Shown in pieces: positions 1 through 6,513 of a stretch of 8,263 nt of DNA (its first letter is position 1; every line of letters starts with the position of its first letter). The translations under genes were made by a program, and so were the position numbers. Source of the DNA: Nevskiales bacterium. Its GTDB lineage: Bacteria > Pseudomonadota > Gammaproteobacteria > Nevskiales > Nevskiaceae. The notes beneath the pieces were generated by a model that did not search any database, was not told where the DNA came from, and saw only the letters and a program-made list of their open reading frames with translations. The stretch lies in contig JAKEEJ010000156.1 of NCBI GenBank assembly GCA_022616655.1, positions 1 to 8,263 of the forward strand. The letters are read 5' to 3'.

Positions 1-512
1 AACAGCACGTAGACCGCGCCGGTGCCGCCGTCCTGTGGCCGTGCGGAGCAGAACGCCAGCACCGCATGATGGCGCCGCAGCCAGCCGTCCACGCGCTGTT
101 TTAATACGGGCCCCGTGCCCTTCGAGCGCAGACCCTTGCCGTGAATGATGCGCACGCAGCGCAGGTCCCGTCTCCGGCACTCGGCCAGAAACCGGGCCAC
201 CGCGAGTCCGGCGGTGTCTGAAATCATGCCGTGCAGGTCCAGTTCGTCGCCGAGGTGATACGTGCCGCGCTTCAGCCGACGGAACACGGAGTCCTGCACG
301 CCGTTGCCGCGGTAACTCAGTTCGTCGCCGCTGTCCACCGGCGGTCCTTCCATCATTTCTTTCAGAACGGCGCGTTCATCGGCCTCGCTTTGGCGCGGAC
401 GCGGCGAGGGCTTTGGCCCGGTCGGGGGCAGCCGAGGCTGTCCGCTCAGGGGCTTTACGTCCCGCATGGCGGTACGAAACACGTCGGCTTCGTCGTCGGG
501 TTTTTGATTCAT
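1..512 (-). CDS. Smr-domain protein (SmrA/YdaL-like), C-terminus cut by window edge
   Basis: Reading leftward from the ATG at 512-510 the frame stays open for 170 codons to the window edge, so the stop codon is missing. The first ~85 residues are polar, proline- and arginine-rich and probably disordered. The Smr domain follows: the LDLHG motif at residues 91-95, the HGKG motif (RIIHGKGLRSKG) at about 121-132, and the terminal GTGAVYV strand at 163-169. Smr domains bind or cleave nucleic acid; stand-alone bacterial forms are reported as nucleases or as ribosome-associated factors, so the exact role is open. Stand-alone proteins of this type are about 180-200 residues, so only a short tail should be missing. 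No clear Shine-Dalgarno precedes the ATG. It is transcribed divergently from surE. Family assignment is firm, substrate is not. Confidence 0.9.
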   Translation of the reverse strand, partial: MNQKPDDEADVFRTAMRDVKPLSGQPRLPPTGPKPSPRPRQSEADERAVLKEMMEGPPVDSGDELSYRGNGVQDSVFRRLKRGTYHLGDELDLHGMISDTAGLAVARFLAECRRRDLRCVRIIHGKGLRSKGTGPVLKQRVDGWLRRHHAVLAFCSARPQDGGTGAVYVL

Positions 513-559
513 GACGGCGGCATTGGGTAACACGTTAAACTAGCGCGGAAAATCCGGCC
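513..559. promoter_or_regulatory. Divergent spacer between the Smr gene and surE
   Basis: This 47-nt spacer separates two divergent start codons and must hold, or lie next to, the 5' signals of both. On the plus strand TAAACT at 536-541 matches the -10 consensus at 4 of 6 positions. Only a weak -35-like ATGACG at 511-516, itself inside the Smr start, stands upstream. A GGAA at 547-550 could serve surE as a weak ribosome binding site about 9 nt before its ATG. The promoter call is an inference from position and a poor match. Confidence 0.25.
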
Positions 560-1309
560 ATGCGAATTCTCCTCTCCAACGACGACGGTTGCCAGGCGCC
601 CGGCCTGCGCTGCCTCGCCGATCATCTGCGACCGCACGCGGAGCTGACCGTGGTGGCGCCCGATCGCAACCGCAGTGGCGCCAGCAATTCGCTGACGCTG
701 CTCAATCCGGTGCGGATTGCGCGACAGGCCGACGGCGTGATCTGCGTGGACGGCACCCCGACCGACTGTGTGCACCTGGCGCTGACCGGTTTGATGGAGC
801 AGGAGCCGGACATGGTGGTGTCCGGCATCAACGCCGGTCCCAACCTCGGGGACGACGTGCTGTATTCGGGTACCGTCGCGGCCGCCATGGAAGGACGCCA
901 TCTGGGCCTGCCGGCCATCGCCGTGTCCAGCGCCAGCTCCGATCCCCGGCATTACGGCACCGCGGCACAGGTCACGCTGCGCCTGATTCAGCAGTTGCAG
1001 CACGAGACGCTGCCGGCCGACACGATCCTGAACGTGAACGTTCCGGACCTGCCGTACGAACAGCTCAACGGCTTCCGGGTGACACGTGCCGGCAACCGCC
1101 ACCGCGCCGAGAAGGCCATTGCGTCCAAAGACCCGCGCGGCCGCACGGTGTACTGGATCGCCAACGCCGGTCCGGAGCAGGACTGCGGCCCCGGCACGGA
1201 TTTTCATGCCGTGGCCGACGGTGCCGTATCCATCACACCGATTGACACGGACCTCACGCACCACAAGGTGCTTGACACCGTGGACCGCTGGGTTCGGAAG
1301 ATCGGATGA
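560..1309 (+). CDS. surE: 5'/3'-nucleotidase SurE
   Basis: SurE is a metal-dependent cytoplasmic phosphatase that dephosphorylates nucleoside monophosphates and, in some bacteria, short polyphosphate; it is linked to stationary-phase survival. The 249-residue length matches the family (E. coli about 253). The N-terminus [10 protein letters not shown] carries the metal-binding Asp8 and Asp9. Further conserved blocks are [12 protein letters not shown] (residues 34-44, with metal/phosphate-site Ser39), [11 protein letters not shown] (65-75) and [26 protein letters not shown] (about 87-112, with metal ligand Asn91). The start at 560 is supported because the family begins MRILL(S/V)NDDG with no leader. 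It opens the operon; its TGA overlaps the pcm ATG by four bases (1306-1309), which suggests translational coupling. All key residues are present, so it should be active. Confidence 0.97.
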   Translation: MRILLSNDDGCQAPGLRCLADHLRPHAELTVVAPDRNRSGASNSLTLLNPVRIARQADGVICVDGTPTDCVHLALTGLMEQEPDMVVSGINAGPNLGDDVLYSGTVAAAMEGRHLGLPAIAVSSASSDPRHYGTAAQVTLRLIQQLQHETLPADTILNVNVPDLPYEQLNGFRVTRAGNRHRAEKAIASKDPRGRTVYWIANAGPEQDCGPGTDFHAVADGAVSITPIDTDLTHHKVLDTVDRWVRKIG

Positions 1310-2082
1310 GCGTTCATCATCACGCCAGGGGACTCGGCCTGGCTTCGCCGGCCAGCCGCAAACGCCTGATTGACGAAGTGCGGGCCTGGGGCGTCAAAGA
1401 TGAACGTGTGTTGAAGGCGCTGGAGCAGGTGCCGCGGCATGAGTTTCTCGAGGATGCGCTCAAGAGCCGCGCGTATGAAAACAACGCGCTGCCGATCGGG
1501 CTGGCCCAGACCATTTCCCAGCCGTACATCGTGGCACTGATGACCGAGGCGGTCTTGAGCGAAGACCCGCGATTCACTGCCCCTCACCCCACCGTTGGCT
1601 CCGCCAACGGTTCCCCCCTCTCCCCACTGCGTGGGGTGAGGGACGTCGGCCGGCCTGGGGCCGCCGCGTTGCACCGACCGGTGCAACGCGTTTTGGAAAT
1701 TGGCACCGGCAGCGGATACCAGACCGCGGTACTGGCCGAACTGGTGCCGGTGGTGTTCACGCTGGAACGTTTGCGCGCGCTGTCCGAACGGGCGCGCAGG
1801 CGCCTGCACGCACTAGGGTATCCCAACATTTTTTTCAGTTACGGTGACGGCACGGCCGGCTGGTCGGTCCACGCACCCTACGACGCCATCGTGGTTACCG
1901 CCGCGGCCGAGCAGGTGCCGCAGGCGCTGCTGGACCAGCTGGCCGTGGGCGGGCGCATGGTCATTCCGGTCGGGCCGTCCGGTTCGCAGTCCCTGCGTCT
2001 GATTCACAAGCAGACCTCCGGTGTTTCCTCGCGTGAACTGTCATCCGTCAGCTTTGTTCCATTGTTGGCGGGTCGGGCCTGA
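1306..2082 (+). CDS. pcm: Protein-L-isoaspartate O-methyltransferase with an in-frame internal insertion
   Basis: Pcm uses S-adenosylmethionine to methylate isoaspartyl residues in damaged cytoplasmic proteins, starting their repair. The family block [21 protein letters not shown] is at residues 61-81, SAM motif [13 protein letters not shown] at 129-140, the GDG block at 180-182 and [15 protein letters not shown] at 191-205. At 258 residues it is about 50 longer than the E. coli enzyme (208, from memory). Most of the excess sits between MTE (79-81) and VLEIG: 47 residues where E. coli has about 9. This Pro/Gly/Ser/Arg-rich segment (about 87-125) is encoded by strongly palindromic DNA (see the repeat entries). 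The reading frame is intact on both sides. GGAAG at 1296-1300 is a well-placed ribosome binding site inside surE. It is probably functional, with the segment as a surface loop, but activity is not certain. Confidence 0.95.
   Translation: MSVHHHARGLGLASPASRKRLIDEVRAWGVKDERVLKALEQVPRHEFLEDALKSRAYENNALPIGLAQTISQPYIVALMTEAVLSEDPRFTAPHPTVGSANGSPLSPLRGVRDVGRPGAAALHRPVQRVLEIGTGSGYQTAVLAELVPVVFTLERLRALSERARRRLHALGYPNIFFSYGDGTAGWSVHAPYDAIVVTAAAEQVPQALLDQLAVGGRMVIPVGPSGSQSLRLIHKQTSGVSSRELSSVSFVPLLAGRA
1581..1642. repeat. Palindromic REP/RPE-like element inserted in frame inside pcm
   Basis: The outer arms CCCTCACCCCA (1581-1591) and TGGGGTGAGGG (1632-1642) are perfect 11-bp inverted repeats. Nested inside are two more perfect hairpins: ACCGTTGGC (1591-1599) with GCCAACGGT (1603-1611) around a 3-nt loop, and CCCCAC (1622-1627) with GTGGGG (1631-1636) around a 3-nt loop. 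The element encodes residues with no counterpart in ordinary Pcm, and the coding frame runs through without a stop. The architecture (outer stem plus internal hairpins, C-rich top strand) is that of a dispersed palindromic repeat of the REP/RPE type. No second full copy lies in this window, so the repeat status is inferred from shape and from its position as extra sequence in a conserved gene. Confidence 0.7.
1665..1690. repeat. Perfect 11-bp inverted repeat at the right edge of the pcm insertion
   Basis: CGCGTTGCACC (1665-1675) and GGTGCAACGCG (1680-1690) are exact inverted repeats separated by GACC. The right arm encodes the conserved lead-in to SAM motif I (Val-Gln-Arg before VLEIG), so it is probably native sequence. 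The left arm falls inside the extra segment and may have arisen by an inverted duplication at the insertion junction. It could also fold as an mRNA stem-loop. Confidence 0.6.
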
Positions 2083-2086
2083 GGAG
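2081..2086 (+). promoter_or_regulatory. Shine-Dalgarno that sets the dedA-family start
   Basis: GAGGAG begins inside the pcm stop codon and ends 9 nt before the ATG at 2096. It favours this ATG over an in-frame ATG at 2021, which lies inside pcm and would add 25 residues with no membrane-protein character, and over the ATG at 2108. Confidence 0.6.
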
Positions 2087-2095
2087 CCGGGAGCC

Positions 2096-2707
2096 ATGGA
2101 CGTTTGTATGGAGTGGCTGACGCAGCTTTATTCAAACCTCGGTTACCGGGAAATTGTCGTGCTGATGGCGCTGGAGTCCAGTCTGTTTCCGGTGCCGTCG
2201 GAGCTGGTCATGGTGCCGGCCGGATACCTGGCAAAATCCGGTTCGCTGAATTTCGCGCTTTGCATTGTGGCCGGGACGGCGGGTTCGGTGATCGGCGCGA
2301 GCGCCAATTACCTGTTGGGAAAATATCTGGGCCGCGTCCTGCTGTTGCGTTACGGCAAATACCTGTTGGTGGATGCCCGTAAATATCACGAAGCCGAAGC
2401 CCTGTTTTTGAAGAATGCCTATGTCGCCACATTTGTCGGGCGCCTGCTGCCGGTGGTGCGGCATCTGATTTCCCTGCCGGCCGGCGTGTTTGCGATGGCC
2501 TGGACGCCGTTCCTGATCCTCACCGCGGCCGGTGCCGCACTCTGGTGTACCGTGCTGGTCGCCGTGGGCTACTACCTGGGCGAGCCGGCGGTTGAAATGA
2601 TGCGTGCGTATACGCATGAACTGGCCCTGATCGTGGCCGTTGCACTGGTGATTTTTGTGCTGTGGTTTCTGTTGCGCGGTCGACAGCGGAACGGGCCGAT
2701 GGCATGA
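2096..2707 (+). CDS. DedA-family inner-membrane protein (YqaA/DedA type)
   Basis: This 203-residue polytopic membrane protein belongs to the DedA (SNARE-associated / VTT-domain) superfamily, some members of which act as undecaprenyl-phosphate or phospholipid flippases and affect envelope integrity. Visible family marks are ESSLFPVPSELVMVPAGYLA (residues 27-46), the Gly-rich membrane hairpin GTAGSVIGASANYLLGKYLG (60-79), and GRLLPVVRHLISLPAG (115-130), with the conserved Arg116 and Arg122 flanking a Pro. Hydrophobic segments lie at roughly 17-46, 50-75, 110-131, 136-162 and 176-194. It follows pcm after 13 nt and overlaps nlpD by ATGA at 2704-2707. A DedA-like gene between pcm and nlpD is a recurring gammaproteobacterial arrangement. 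Family call is firm; the transported lipid is not known from sequence. Confidence 0.9.
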   Translation: MDVCMEWLTQLYSNLGYREIVVLMALESSLFPVPSELVMVPAGYLAKSGSLNFALCIVAGTAGSVIGASANYLLGKYLGRVLLLRYGKYLLVDARKYHEAEALFLKNAYVATFVGRLLPVVRHLISLPAGVFAMAWTPFLILTAAGAALWCTVLVAVGYYLGEPAVEMMRAYTHELALIVAVALVIFVLWFLLRGRQRNGPMA

Positions 2708-3456
2708 ACGGCGCAAGGCGAAGGTGGCCGGGGTCGGCGCCCTTTGTGCTCGGCATGCTGATGGTCTTGTCCGGTTGCACCGAGCTGTATCGTTGGACCG
2801 ATCCACCGCACGGGCGCGCCACGGCACGTCACTACGAACCCCTGGCCGCTGAGGGGCAGTACAGGGTCAAGGCGGGCGATACGGTGTACTCCATCGCGTT
2901 CCGGCATCAGCTCGATTTCCGGGATCTGGCCCGCTGGAACGGCATTGGTTCGGATTACCTGATCCGGCCGGGAGATGTGTTGCGCCTGTCGCCCTCGTCC
3001 GCCGGCACCGTCGCGTCCGCATCGTCTGCGGGTTCCAGTCGTCCGGCGGCGCGCCCGGAATCGTCCGGTCTTCCGGACGTCGCGCCGCCAGCGCCCCACT
3101 CGTGGCAATGGCCGACCGCCGGTTCGGTGGCCAGAACATTCAGCAACGACTCCAAGGGTCTGGATATTGCAGGGACACTGGGGCAGCCGGTGGTGGCAGT
3201 GGCGCCGGGCAAAATCGTGTACAGCGGCAGCGCGCTCAAGGGTTATGGCGAACTGGTTATCATCAAGCACAGCGAGTCGCATCTGTCCGCCTACGGCTAC
3301 AACCGCCGGCGGCTGGTCCAGGAAGGTACGATGATCGCCGCGGGCCAGCCCATCGCCGAATTGGGTCTGGGGCCCGAACAGAAGCCGATGCTGCACTTTG
3401 AGGTGCGCGAGAAGGGCAAGCCGGTCAATCCCATGACGTTTTTGCAGGCGCGCTGA
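2704..3456 (+). CDS. nlpD: NlpD-like lipoprotein, LysM plus degenerate LytM domain, amidase activator
   Basis: NlpD is an outer-membrane lipoprotein that activates the amidase AmiC to split septal peptidoglycan in daughter-cell separation. The product (250 residues) has a lipoprotein signal with lipobox LSGC and Cys25; a LysM domain at about 53-96 (YRVKAGDTVYSIA to IRPGDVLRLS); a Ser/Pro/Ala linker at 97-133; and an M23/LytM domain at about 134-248. The metal site is degenerate: where active enzymes have HxxxD there is Ser150...Asp154, and the first His of HxH is Met229, with only His231 kept. E. coli NlpD is likewise degenerate, so an activator role fits better than a peptidase. ATG 2704 is chosen because it gives a proper lipoprotein signal and the ATGA overlap with dedA; an upstream in-frame ATG at 2662 would bury the signal. 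It is shorter than E. coli NlpD (about 379) because the linker is short. rpoS, usually next, is absent here. Confidence 0.92.
   Translation: MNGARRRWPGSAPFVLGMLMVLSGCTELYRWTDPPHGRATARHYEPLAAEGQYRVKAGDTVYSIAFRHQLDFRDLARWNGIGSDYLIRPGDVLRLSPSSAGTVASASSAGSSRPAARPESSGLPDVAPPAPHSWQWPTAGSVARTFSNDSKGLDIAGTLGQPVVAVAPGKIVYSGSALKGYGELVIIKHSESHLSAYGYNRRRLVQEGTMIAAGQPIAELGLGPEQKPMLHFEVREKGKPVNPMTFLQAR
3045..3089. repeat. Nested inverted repeats in the NlpD linker coding sequence
   Basis: GGCGGCGC (3045-3052) pairs exactly with GCGCCGCC (3082-3089), and inside it GTCCGG (3063-3068) pairs with CCGGAC (3073-3078) around TCTT. The structure sits in the low-complexity linker between the LysM and LytM domains. 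In GC-rich DNA such pairings can arise by chance, so this is a weak call. Confidence 0.3.
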
Positions 3457-3478
3457 ACTCGGCGGCGCACCGTTCGAC

Positions 3479-3492
3479 GGGGGGGGGGGGGG
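3479..3492 (+). repeat. Poly(G)14 homopolymer tract before the HlyD-family gene
   Basis: Fourteen consecutive G residues end 8 nt before the ATG at 3501, in the 44-nt gap between nlpD and the exporter cassette. Homopolymeric G tracts of this length are classic slipped-strand sites. Here the tract lies outside any reading frame (nlpD ends at 3456), so length changes would alter promoter or leader spacing or ribosome binding rather than cause a frameshift. The AGAGAGG at 3494-3500 directly touches ATG 3501 and gives only 3 nt of spacing to the second ATG at 3504, so initiation may depend on this G-rich stretch. The exact length is prone to sequencing error. Confidence 0.85.
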
Positions 3493-3500
3493 TAGAGAGG

Positions 3501-4448
3501 ATGATGAAGAACGTGCTGCTCACACTCGGGTTCTTTCTGCTCGCCGCCTGTGAACAAAATCCGCCGTATTACCCGGGCTACGTTGAGGGCGAGTACATCC
3601 GGGTGGCCGTTCCCGTCGCCGGGCAGATCGTGTCGCTCGCGGTCGAACGGGGCACGGAAGTGCCGGCCGGCGCGCCACTGTTCACCCTGGAGCAGGTGCG
3701 TGAGCAGGCGGCCGTGGCCGAAGCCGAGGCGCGCCTCGCGGCTGCACGGGCCCAGCTGGCGGACCTGCACAAGGGCAAGCGCGAGGATGAAATCGCCGTA
3801 ATCCGCGCCCAGGCGGAACAGGCCCGTGCCGATCAGCAGTTGGCCGACGCCCAGTTGAAACGCCAGCAGGAATTGAATTTGAAGGGACTGGTCTCCGCGG
3901 AACAGCTGGACCGGGCGCAGACCGAGCGTGAACGATCCGAGGCGCGCGTGCGCGAACTGGAGGCCCAGGTGCGCAGTGCCGAACTGTCCGCGCGCAGCGA
4001 CACCGTCCGCGCCGCCGCCCAGCAGGTCGGTGCGGCCGAAGCCCAGCTGGCCCAGGTGCGCTGGCTGTTGCAGCAGAAATCACCGCTCGCGCCGGCGGCC
4101 GGCCGGGTGGAGGACGTTTATTACCGCGTGGGTGAATGGGTGCCGGCCGGTGCGCCGGTGTTGTCGCTGCTGCCGCCGGAAAACCGCGCGGTACGGTTTT
4201 TCGTGCCGGAGCCGATCCTGGGTACGCTCCAGCAAGGGCAGCCCGTGCAGGTGAGCTGCGACGGTTGCGCGTCGCCGGTGACGGCACAGGTCAGTTTTAT
4301 TGCGTCCGAAGCGGAATTCACGCCGCCGGTGCTTTACAGCCGCGACGCACGCCACAAACTGGTATTCCGGATTGAAGCCAGACCTTTGCCAGAAGCCGCG
4401 GGCAGGCTGCACCCCGGCCAGCCGGTGGAGGTTACCCTCGTGCCATGA
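3501..4448 (+). CDS. HlyD-family periplasmic adaptor lipoprotein of an ABC exporter
   Basis: This membrane-fusion (HlyD/YhiI/YbhG-type) subunit links an inner-membrane ABC exporter to the periplasm or an outer-membrane channel. Residues 1-17 are a lipoprotein signal with lipobox LAAC and Cys17. A first half-lipoyl segment (GYVEGEYIRVAVPVAGQIVSLAVERGTEVPAGAPLFTLE) spans about 26-64. A long Ala/Gln/Glu/Arg-rich coiled-coil hairpin follows at about 66-190, then the second half-lipoyl segment (SPLAPAAGRVEDVYYRVGEWVPAGAPVLSLL) and a beta-barrel region with GQPVQVSCDG, ending in HPGQPVEVTLVP. The length of 315 is near YbhG (about 332). Two consecutive ATG codons (3501, 3504) could start it and the choice barely changes the product. 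The TGA overlaps the ATPase ATG (4445-4448). Glu at +2 after the Cys leaves the membrane of anchoring uncertain. The substrate is unknown; drugs or other toxic small molecules are plausible for this family. Confidence 0.92.
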   Translation: MMKNVLLTLGFFLLAACEQNPPYYPGYVEGEYIRVAVPVAGQIVSLAVERGTEVPAGAPLFTLEQVREQAAVAEAEARLAAARAQLADLHKGKREDEIAVIRAQAEQARADQQLADAQLKRQQELNLKGLVSAEQLDRAQTERERSEARVRELEAQVRSAELSARSDTVRAAAQQVGAAEAQLAQVRWLLQQKSPLAPAAGRVEDVYYRVGEWVPAGAPVLSLLPPENRAVRFFVPEPILGTLQQGQPVQVSCDGCASPVTAQVSFIASEAEFTPPVLYSRDARHKLVFRIEARPLPEAAGRLHPGQPVEVTLVP

Positions 4449-5368
4449 GCGGGGCGATCATCGAAGTAGAGGGGCTGAGCAAGTCGTTTGACGGAAAGTT
4501 TGCAGTCCGGAACCTCTCAATGAGCGTGCGCCAGGGCGAGATTTTCGGATTTCTCGGCCCCAACGGCAGCGGCAAGACCACGTCCATCCGCCTGCTCTGT
4601 GGGTTGCTCACGCCCGATGCGGGTCAGGGCCGCTGCCTGGGATTCGACATCCGCCGACACGCGCGCGAGATCAAGCGCCGTGTCGGGTACATGACCCAGG
4701 GCTTCAGTTATTACGAGGATCTCTCCGTTCGGGAAAATCTGGAATTCATCGCGTCCATCTACGAGGTTCAGAATCCGCACCTCGTCGTGCAGCGGGCGCT
4801 GGAGCAACTGGGGCTTACGCCCCGGCAGAAACAACTGGCCGGCGCACTGTCCGGCGGCTGGAAACAGCGCCTGGCGCTGGCGGCCTGTCTGCTGCACGAA
4901 CCGAAGTTACTGCTGCTGGATGAGCCGACCGCCGGCGTGGATCCCCAGGCGCGGCGCGAATTCTGGAACGAAATCCACCGGCTGGCCGCCCAGGGCGTGA
5001 CGGTACTGGTCAGTACGCATTACATGGACGAGGCGGAGCGTTGTCACCGTCTGGCGTACATGACCGATGGCCGTCTGCTGGCGCAGGGTGCGCCGTCGGA
5101 GCTGATGGCGGCGTCGGGCCTGGTCACGTGGTCCGTCGGCGGTGGTCACGACCGCGCGCTGGAGCAGCGCCTGCGCGAACTGCCCGCCGTGGAAGACGTT
5201 GTGTCTTTCGGGACGACGCTGTACGTCAGCGGTACGGACGCCGCGGCCCTGGAAACACAACTGACGGCGGTCAATGCCGACAGGGGCCTGGTGTACCGGC
5301 GGGTCTCCCCCCGGCTGGAAGATGTTTTTGTCCATCTCATGCGCACAGCGGCGGAAGGGCACGCATGA
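4445..5368 (+). CDS. ABC exporter ATP-binding protein (ABC-2 / DrrA-YbhF type)
   Basis: This cytoplasmic nucleotide-binding subunit powers the permease encoded next. All ATPase motifs are intact: Walker A GPNGSGKT (residues 38-45), Q-loop Gln85 in YMTQGFSYYEDLSVREN, signature LSGGWKQR (135-142), Walker B LLLLDEP (155-161) with catalytic Glu160, D-loop AGVDP (163-167) and H-loop His192 in VSTHYMDEAE. A C-terminal domain of about 80 residues ends in SPRLEDVFVHLMRT, the usual DrrA/YbhF-type tail. It has one nucleotide-binding domain, unlike RbbA, which fuses two plus a membrane part, so it must dimerise. GGAGG at 4427-4431 is a somewhat distant ribosome binding site, so coupling through the ATGA overlap with the upstream gene is likely. 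It overlaps the permease the same way (5365-5368). Confidence 0.96.
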   Translation: MSGAIIEVEGLSKSFDGKFAVRNLSMSVRQGEIFGFLGPNGSGKTTSIRLLCGLLTPDAGQGRCLGFDIRRHAREIKRRVGYMTQGFSYYEDLSVRENLEFIASIYEVQNPHLVVQRALEQLGLTPRQKQLAGALSGGWKQRLALAACLLHEPKLLLLDEPTAGVDPQARREFWNEIHRLAAQGVTVLVSTHYMDEAERCHRLAYMTDGRLLAQGAPSELMAASGLVTWSVGGGHDRALEQRLRELPAVEDVVSFGTTLYVSGTDAAALETQLTAVNADRGLVYRRVSPRLEDVFVHLMRTAAEGHA

Positions 5369-6501
5369 ACCGCTGGCTGTCCTGGACACGGCTGGTTGCC
5401 GTGATGCGCAAGGAATTCATCCAGATGCGACGCGACCGCATGAGTTTCGCCCTGATGGTCTTTGTGCCCGTTATGCAACTGGTGCTGTTCGGTTACGCAC
5501 TCAATAACGACCCCCGGCATCTGCCGACCGCCATCATCAGCGGCGACGCGACGTCCGTGACCCGCAGCCTGGTGGCCGCTCTGCAGAATTCCGGCTATTT
5601 CAAGCTCACGACGCCACCGGCGAGTCACGCCGAAGCCAGCCGTCTGCTGGAGCTCGGACGGGTGCAATTCGTGATTGACATCCCGGCCGGATTTACCCGT
5701 CAGCTGATGCGCGGCGAGACACCGGTGCTGCGGGTGGACGTGGATGCCGCCGATCCGGTGGCCGCCGGCAATGCCATCACGACGCTGTTGCAGCTCTCGC
5801 AGCAGGTGCTGAAACAGGAGCGGCTGGCAGTACCGGCGGCCTCGGCCACCGTCAAACCTCCTTTTGAACTCCGCCTGCATCGCCGCTACAACGAGGAAGG
5901 CGTCACCGCGTACAACATCGTGCCGGGTCTGATGGGCGTCATCCTCACATTAACGATGGTCATGATGACCGCGCTCGGCGTAACCCGGGAACTGGAGCGG
6001 GGGACCCTGGAAAATCTGCTGGCCACTCCGGTGCTGCCGCACGAGGTACTGATGGGCAAGATGGCGCCCTACATCATCGTGGGATACATCCAGGTCGGGG
6101 TGGTCCTGCTCGGTGCGGAGGTGCTGTTCCAGGTGCCCATGGCAGGCAGTTTGGGGCTGCTGTCGTTCGGTGTGCTGGCCTTCATCGTGGCCAATCTTAC
6201 GGTAGGCATTACGTTTTCCAGCCTGGCGCGCAACATGACCCAGGCCATGCAGATGAGTTTTTTCTTCATGCTGCCCAGCATCCTGCTGTCCGGCTTCATG
6301 TTTCCGTACCGCGGCATGCCGGAGTGGGCCCAGTGGCTGGGGGAAGTGCTGCCGCTGACGCATTTCTTGCGCCTCGTGCGCGGCATCGTGCTGAAAGGCA
6401 GCGGCGCGGCCGACGTCTGGCCGCACGTCTGGCCCCTGCTGGTTTTTACAGGAGTGGTGCTGGCGCTCGGGGTGAAACGGTACCGCCGGACGCTCGACTG
6501 A
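5365..6501 (+). CDS. ABC-2 type exporter permease (YhhJ/YbhR-like)
   Basis: This inner-membrane permease of 378 residues pairs with the upstream ATPase. The N-terminal amphipathic stretch TRLVAVMRKEFIQMRRDR (8-25) leads into TM1 at about 27-46. A periplasmic domain of about 130 residues follows (roughly 47-180), then five hydrophobic segments at about 184-205, 234-255, 262-287, 295-315 and 353-370. The ABC-2 marks ERGTLENLLATPV (211-223) and GEVLPLTHFLRLVRGIVLKG (326-345) are clear. Start 5365 is chosen over upstream in-frame ATGs because it gives the standard N-terminus, an ATGA overlap with the ATPase and GGAAGG at 5353-5358 as ribosome binding site; a start at 5041 would read far into the ATPase gene out of frame. 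Only one permease gene is present (YbhS/YbhR systems have two), so a homodimer is likely. A terminator follows 15 nt after the stop. Confidence 0.95.
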   Translation: MNRWLSWTRLVAVMRKEFIQMRRDRMSFALMVFVPVMQLVLFGYALNNDPRHLPTAIISGDATSVTRSLVAALQNSGYFKLTTPPASHAEASRLLELGRVQFVIDIPAGFTRQLMRGETPVLRVDVDAADPVAAGNAITTLLQLSQQVLKQERLAVPAASATVKPPFELRLHRRYNEEGVTAYNIVPGLMGVILTLTMVMMTALGVTRELERGTLENLLATPVLPHEVLMGKMAPYIIVGYIQVGVVLLGAEVLFQVPMAGSLGLLSFGVLAFIVANLTVGITFSSLARNMTQAMQMSFFFMLPSILLSGFMFPYRGMPEWAQWLGEVLPLTHFLRLVRGIVLKGSGAADVWPHVWPLLVFTGVVLALGVKRYRRTLD

Positions 6502-6513
6502 CGCCGTTGACCT

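Noticed and set aside
509..1264. 251-codon open frame on the minus strand opposite surE
   Set aside because: It lies antisense to a clear SurE with every family motif. The long frame is a by-product of high GC, its translation is His/Gly/Arg/Gln-rich, and it matches no family I know.
1581..1642. Reading the palindromes inside pcm as a transcription terminator
   Set aside because: No T-run follows any of the stems and the gene continues in frame with conserved motifs downstream.
2572..3396. 274-codon minus-strand frame opposite nlpD
   Set aside because: Antisense shadow of nlpD; Arg/His/Gln-rich with no domain, while the plus strand shows a lipobox, LysM and LytM.
3682..4287. Pro/Ala/Arg-rich 201-codon minus-strand frame opposite the HlyD-family gene
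   Set aside because: Low-complexity shadow of the coiled-coil coding region, without signals for expression.
5041..5364. N-terminal extension of the permease back to 5041
   Set aside because: This part is the ATPase gene read in another frame, Arg/Gly-rich, and is absent from ABC-2 permeases; the ATG at 5365 has a good ribosome binding site.
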